A stretch of DNA of 64,000 bases from Cobetia amphilecti (lineage in GTDB: Bacteria > Pseudomonadota > Gammaproteobacteria > Pseudomonadales > Halomonadaceae). Below are positions 61,479 to 64,000 of this stretch, piece after piece. Position 1 is the stretch's first letter; each line of letters opens with the position of its first letter. Both the position numbers and the translations under genes were made by a program. The stretch lies in NCBI RefSeq assembly GCF_030010415.1, contig NZ_JASCSA010000004.1. One strand, written 5' to 3'. The notes under the pieces were generated by a model, which saw only the letters and a program-made list of their open reading frames with translations, was not told where the DNA came from and searched no databases.

Positions 61479-62759
61479 TCAGTAGATCGGGGTGCCGTTG
61501 ATCTTCACGCTGTCACCATCGATCTCGACCACGAGATTGCGGTCGGCGGCCTGCGGAGAGACACCCGCCATCATGGCCATCATCGGCGGCACGTTGCGGA
61601 ACTCGAAGCGCCCGCTCAGACGATTCAGGAAGGCCTGCTGACCCGGTACGGTCTGCAGCTCCTGGATGGTCAGGTCGGTGATGTCGGCACCATCGAGAAT
61701 CATCTGGCCATCACCCTGCATGTCGACACCGAAGGCATCGCTCTTGGCATTCAGCGATTCCAGCGTCATGCGCGGAGAGGTGCTCAGCATGGTGAACAGC
61801 GGCGCTTCGACCTTCTCGAGGATGGCGACCTGCTGCTCTTCGCTCAGCTCCTCGAACGGCTTGCCCGCTTCTTCCAGCAAGCCCTGCAGCTGGGTGATGA
61901 AGTCATAGACGGCCGCACCCTGCAGACGATCGATCGAGATGGACACGTCGCCGCTGGCCATCTGCTGATCACCCGCGCTGACATCCTGCACCGACAGCTT
62001 CATCAGATAGCGCAGCTCGGTCGGGTCCAGACGCGTTTCGCCGCTGTAACGGATATCGCTGGCGACCACTGGCGGCTGACCGGTGCCGTTGTCGATGGTC
62101 AGGGTGTCCAGCACGATCTTGTCGTCCTGGCGGAAGTCATTGTCCGCCCCGCGATAGATGCCGTTTAGACTCAGGGTGCCGACGCTGACCTTCTCGGCGC
62201 CATTGGTGATATCGAACGGCGTGATCTCGCCATCCACGGTAATTTCCGGCGTGTCACCGCCATCGTGGGAGGCCAGCAGCTCGCCGCCCTGGAAGTCGAT
62301 GCGCGTGCCGCTCTCCGGGTCCTGCCAGTCGAAGGCCGGCAAGGTCAGGGTGGTGTCGCTGGCGCCGCTGAAGTTGTCGACGCTGCCATCGAAGGCGATC
62401 GCCTTGCCATCGCCGAGCACTTCGGCGAAGACGTCGCGTGACGGCGTACCGTACAGCACCTTGACGTTGCCCTGCATGGTGGTCGACAGCAGGCCGTGGC
62501 CGGCTTCATAGGGCAATACGATGCGCATGGGACCTTCACCGTCCCCGGTGGCGAGTTCCATCTCTACCCGGCCCGTGGAGCCGAACCAGCCGCTGTCGAC
62601 ATCCTCACGGGTCGCCTTGATGTCGGAGCTCCTGTCGAGCTCTGCCACCATGCGGGCCATCTCATCTTCAAAGCGCTGGCTTGAGTAAGCCACGCCGCCG
62701 ACATAGCCGGCTGCCCCGATGACGACCACTGCCGTCGCGGTTACCAGTCCCTTGCCCAT
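61479..62759 (-). CDS. DUF945/YdgA-family protein
   Basis: A 426-residue protein with one N-terminal membrane segment (about residues 5-25) and a long periplasmic beta-rich part. The Ser-Gly-Trp-Phe-Gly-Ser-Thr segment near 56-62 and the later Gly-Leu-Leu-Glu-Glu-Ala region are typical of DUF945. Function is not established; in E. coli YdgA is a conserved envelope protein. It follows pgpA-thiL on the same strand but with a 115-bp gap. Confidence 0.86.
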   Translation of the reverse strand: MGKGLVTATAVVVIGAAGYVGGVAYSSQRFEDEMARMVAELDRSSDIKATREDVDSGWFGSTGRVEMELATGDGEGPMRIVLPYEAGHGLLSTTMQGNVKVLYGTPSRDVFAEVLGDGKAIAFDGSVDNFSGASDTTLTLPAFDWQDPESGTRIDFQGGELLASHDGGDTPEITVDGEITPFDITNGAEKVSVGTLSLNGIYRGADNDFRQDDKIVLDTLTIDNGTGQPPVVASDIRYSGETRLDPTELRYLMKLSVQDVSAGDQQMASGDVSISIDRLQGAAVYDFITQLQGLLEEAGKPFEELSEEQQVAILEKVEAPLFTMLSTSPRMTLESLNAKSDAFGVDMQGDGQMILDGADITDLTIQELQTVPGQQAFLNRLSGRFEFRNVPPMMAMMAGVSPQAADRNLVVEIDGDSVKINGTPIY

Positions 62760-62874
62760 CGCATTAACCCTTGTCCGTTATTGGAGCATCACACCGTCTG
62801 CGCGGTGCCTCTTGTCGCATCTGCTTCCATCAGTGAAACACGTGCGTGAGCCTCGCCGCCAAGGCAGCGAAGCG

Positions 62875-63348
62875 TCAGTGCAACCACAGCCACAGATGCA
62901 TCGTCGACCAGGCATAGATACCGGCGAAGACGTCATCCAGCATGATGCCGAAGCCACCGGCAACCCGGCGGTCGGCCCAGCGAATCGGCCATGGCTTGAG
63001 AATATCGAAGACCCGGAAGACCACGAAGCCCCATAGCGCTGCCTGCCAAGAGAATGGCACGGCGGCCATCGTGATCCAATAGCCGACGAATTCGTCCCAG
63101 ACGATCCCGGAGTGATCATGCACACCGAGATCGCGCGAGGTGCGATCACAGATCCAGATCCCGACCAGCGACGCGACCAGCACGATGGCCAGATACGGCC
63201 ACAGCGTGAGGTTGGTCATCAGCCAGTAGAACGGGATTGCCGCGAGAGTACCGAAGGTGCCCGGTGCAAAGGGCGCGGTACCACTGCCCAGCCCGAAGGC
63301 CAGGAAGTGGACGGGGCGCCGCCAGACACTGGCGGGAGCGCGATTCAT
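62875..63348 (-). CDS. pgpA: Phosphatidylglycerophosphatase A
   Basis: A 157-residue inner-membrane phosphatase that completes phosphatidylglycerol synthesis. It has Phe-Gly-Leu-Gly-Ser-Gly-Thr-Ala-Pro-Phe-Ala-Pro-Gly-Thr-Phe-Gly-Thr near the start and Ile-Val-Trp-Asp-Glu-Phe-Val-Gly in the middle, both family hallmarks. The start overlaps the thiL stop by four bases, the usual thiL-pgpA order. Confidence 0.96.
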   Translation of the reverse strand: MNRAPASVWRRPVHFLAFGLGSGTAPFAPGTFGTLAAIPFYWLMTNLTLWPYLAIVLVASLVGIWICDRTSRDLGVHDHSGIVWDEFVGYWITMAAVPFSWQAALWGFVVFRVFDILKPWPIRWADRRVAGGFGIMLDDVFAGIYAWSTMHLWLWLH

Positions 63349-64000
63349 GGTGCCACCCCGTTCGCGTTGCTTGACGACGCATCGCCGCCGGAGCCGTCTG
63401 GCCCAGAGGCCTGCGTGGCAGAGACCTGTGTGTCAGAGCCCTGTGTGACTGAGCCCTGTGTGACAGAAGCCTGCGAGGCAGAGAAATGCTGCCAGCTCTG
63501 GCCCGTCGCTGCCTGTTCAACGCCATTGTCCATCAGCATCACGCGCGGCGCATCGCTGCCCGCCGCCTGCATGCGACCGATGACATTCATGGACAGGTTG
63601 AGTGAGCGCAGGGCGAGCCTGGCCGCCTCGAGGTTCTCTTCGGGCAGCGTGAGCAACAGCTCGTAATCGTCGCCGCCATTGAGGACCGCCTCGCGGGCGC
63701 CCTGCTCACCCAGCGCCGTGACCAGCTCCGGCGCCAGCGGCAGTTCGCCAAGCTCCAGCGCCGCCGACAGCTGACTGGCACGACAGATGTGTGCCAGGTC
63801 GCCCATCACGCCATCGGAGACATCCAAGCCCGCACTGGCCAGCTCACGCAGCGCTAGCCCCGCATCGACCCGCGGCTCTGGTCGCAGGTAGGCCGCCAGG
63901 CAAGGATTCAGCACGTCGCGTACGCCTTCCTGCCAGGCCTTGAGGCCAGCATGCGCCAGCCCCGGCAGGCCGGTGACCGCGATGAGATCCCCCTCGCGGG
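63345..64000 (-). CDS. thiL: Thiamine-monophosphate kinase (C-terminal part; gene runs off the window)
   Basis: The frame is open to the window edge, so the start lies beyond it. Visible motifs are Gly-Asp-Leu-Ile-Ala-Val-Thr-Gly, Arg-Pro-Glu-Pro-Arg-Val and Leu-Asp-Val-Ser-Asp-Gly-Val-Met-Gly-Asp-Leu, then Asn-Gly-Gly-Asp-Asp-Tyr-Glu-Leu-Leu, all typical of ThiL. It phosphorylates thiamine monophosphate to the diphosphate, the cofactor that Xsc needs. The last 55 residues are a Ser/Thr/Gln/Ala tail, largely encoded by 15-bp repeats and not part of normal ThiL. Confidence 0.95.
   Translation of the reverse strand, partial: REGDLIAVTGLPGLAHAGLKAWQEGVRDVLNPCLAAYLRPEPRVDAGLALRELASAGLDVSDGVMGDLAHICRASQLSAALELGELPLAPELVTALGEQGAREAVLNGGDDYELLLTLPEENLEAARLALRSLNLSMNVIGRMQAAGSDAPRVMLMDNGVEQAATGQSWQHFSASQASVTQGSVTQGSDTQVSATQASGPDGSGGDASSSNANGVAP
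63409..63483 (-). repeat. Five 15-bp in-frame tandem repeats at the thiL 3' end
   Basis: Units 63409-63423, 63424-63438, 63439-63453, 63454-63468 and 63469-63483 follow CCCTGTGTGACAGAG on the plus strand, giving Ser-Val-Thr-Gln-Gly-type pentapeptides on the minus strand. Confidence 0.93.

Overview
The window is a stretch of GC-rich gammaproteobacterial chromosome. It most resembles the Halomonadaceae (Halomonas, Cobetia, Chromohalobacter). This is inferred from three things: several TRAP transporters beside sulfonate-degradation genes, the conserved block gacA-uvrC-pgsA-tRNA(Gly, Cys, Leu), and the conserved run nudE / yrfG-hslR-hslO-pckA. Codon use and base composition are even except for one AT-rich patch at about 16.2-18.06 kb. 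No insertion sequence, prophage, CRISPR array or rRNA gene was seen.

Layout. 0-3.4 kb: the end of a TRAP substrate-binding gene, its two membrane subunits, and an IclR regulator. 3.5-7.3 kb (minus strand): a second TRAP transporter in the order DctP-DctQ-DctM followed by a universal stress protein, the arrangement known from the ectoine system TeaABCD. 7.8-11.6 kb: a MocR-type regulator and a probable taurine dehydrogenase (tauX, tauY) with a striking repeat cluster upstream of tauX. 11.8-16 kb: a ThiO-like oxidase and a CobS/CobT AAA+/VWA pair. 16.0-18.06 kb: a decayed copy of the cobT 3' end, then an AT-rich two-gene cassette made of a three-pass membrane protein and an Mrr-like nuclease. 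18.06-22.2 kb: pta, xsc and a divergent IclR gene. Together tauXY, xsc and pta form a route from taurine through sulfoacetaldehyde and acetyl phosphate to acetyl-CoA, releasing sulfite. The second TRAP system is the best candidate importer.

22.3-34.7 kb is mostly housekeeping: an EamA exporter, a dihydroxyacetone kinase, a PAS-GGDEF protein, a glutathione transferase, a HlyU-like protein, argG, rnt, grxD, argF, an orphan FbpC-like ATPase and an AraC regulator. 34.9-40.3 kb holds two identical tRNA-Ala genes, gacA (TTG start), uvrC, pgsA and tRNA-Gly, tRNA-Cys and tRNA-Leu. 40.5-50.5 kb: a SpoIIAA-like protein, an ALG10-like membrane glycosyltransferase, proS, a lytic transglycosylase, pckA, hslO, hslR, yrfG and nudE. 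50.7-64 kb: a small secreted repeat protein, a HerA/YjgR-type ATPase, a 40-residue ORF, a GAF-PAS protein with a degenerate GGDEF domain, ilvD, yegP, lon, a YdgA-type protein, pgpA and the end of thiL.

Two patterns cut across the window. The AT-rich membrane protein plus nuclease cassette is the best candidate for an undescribed (possibly defence) system. In addition, short tandem repeats recur at the ends of unrelated genes: in-frame 15-bp units inside at least five genes, and 14-23 bp units at or just after other stop codons.
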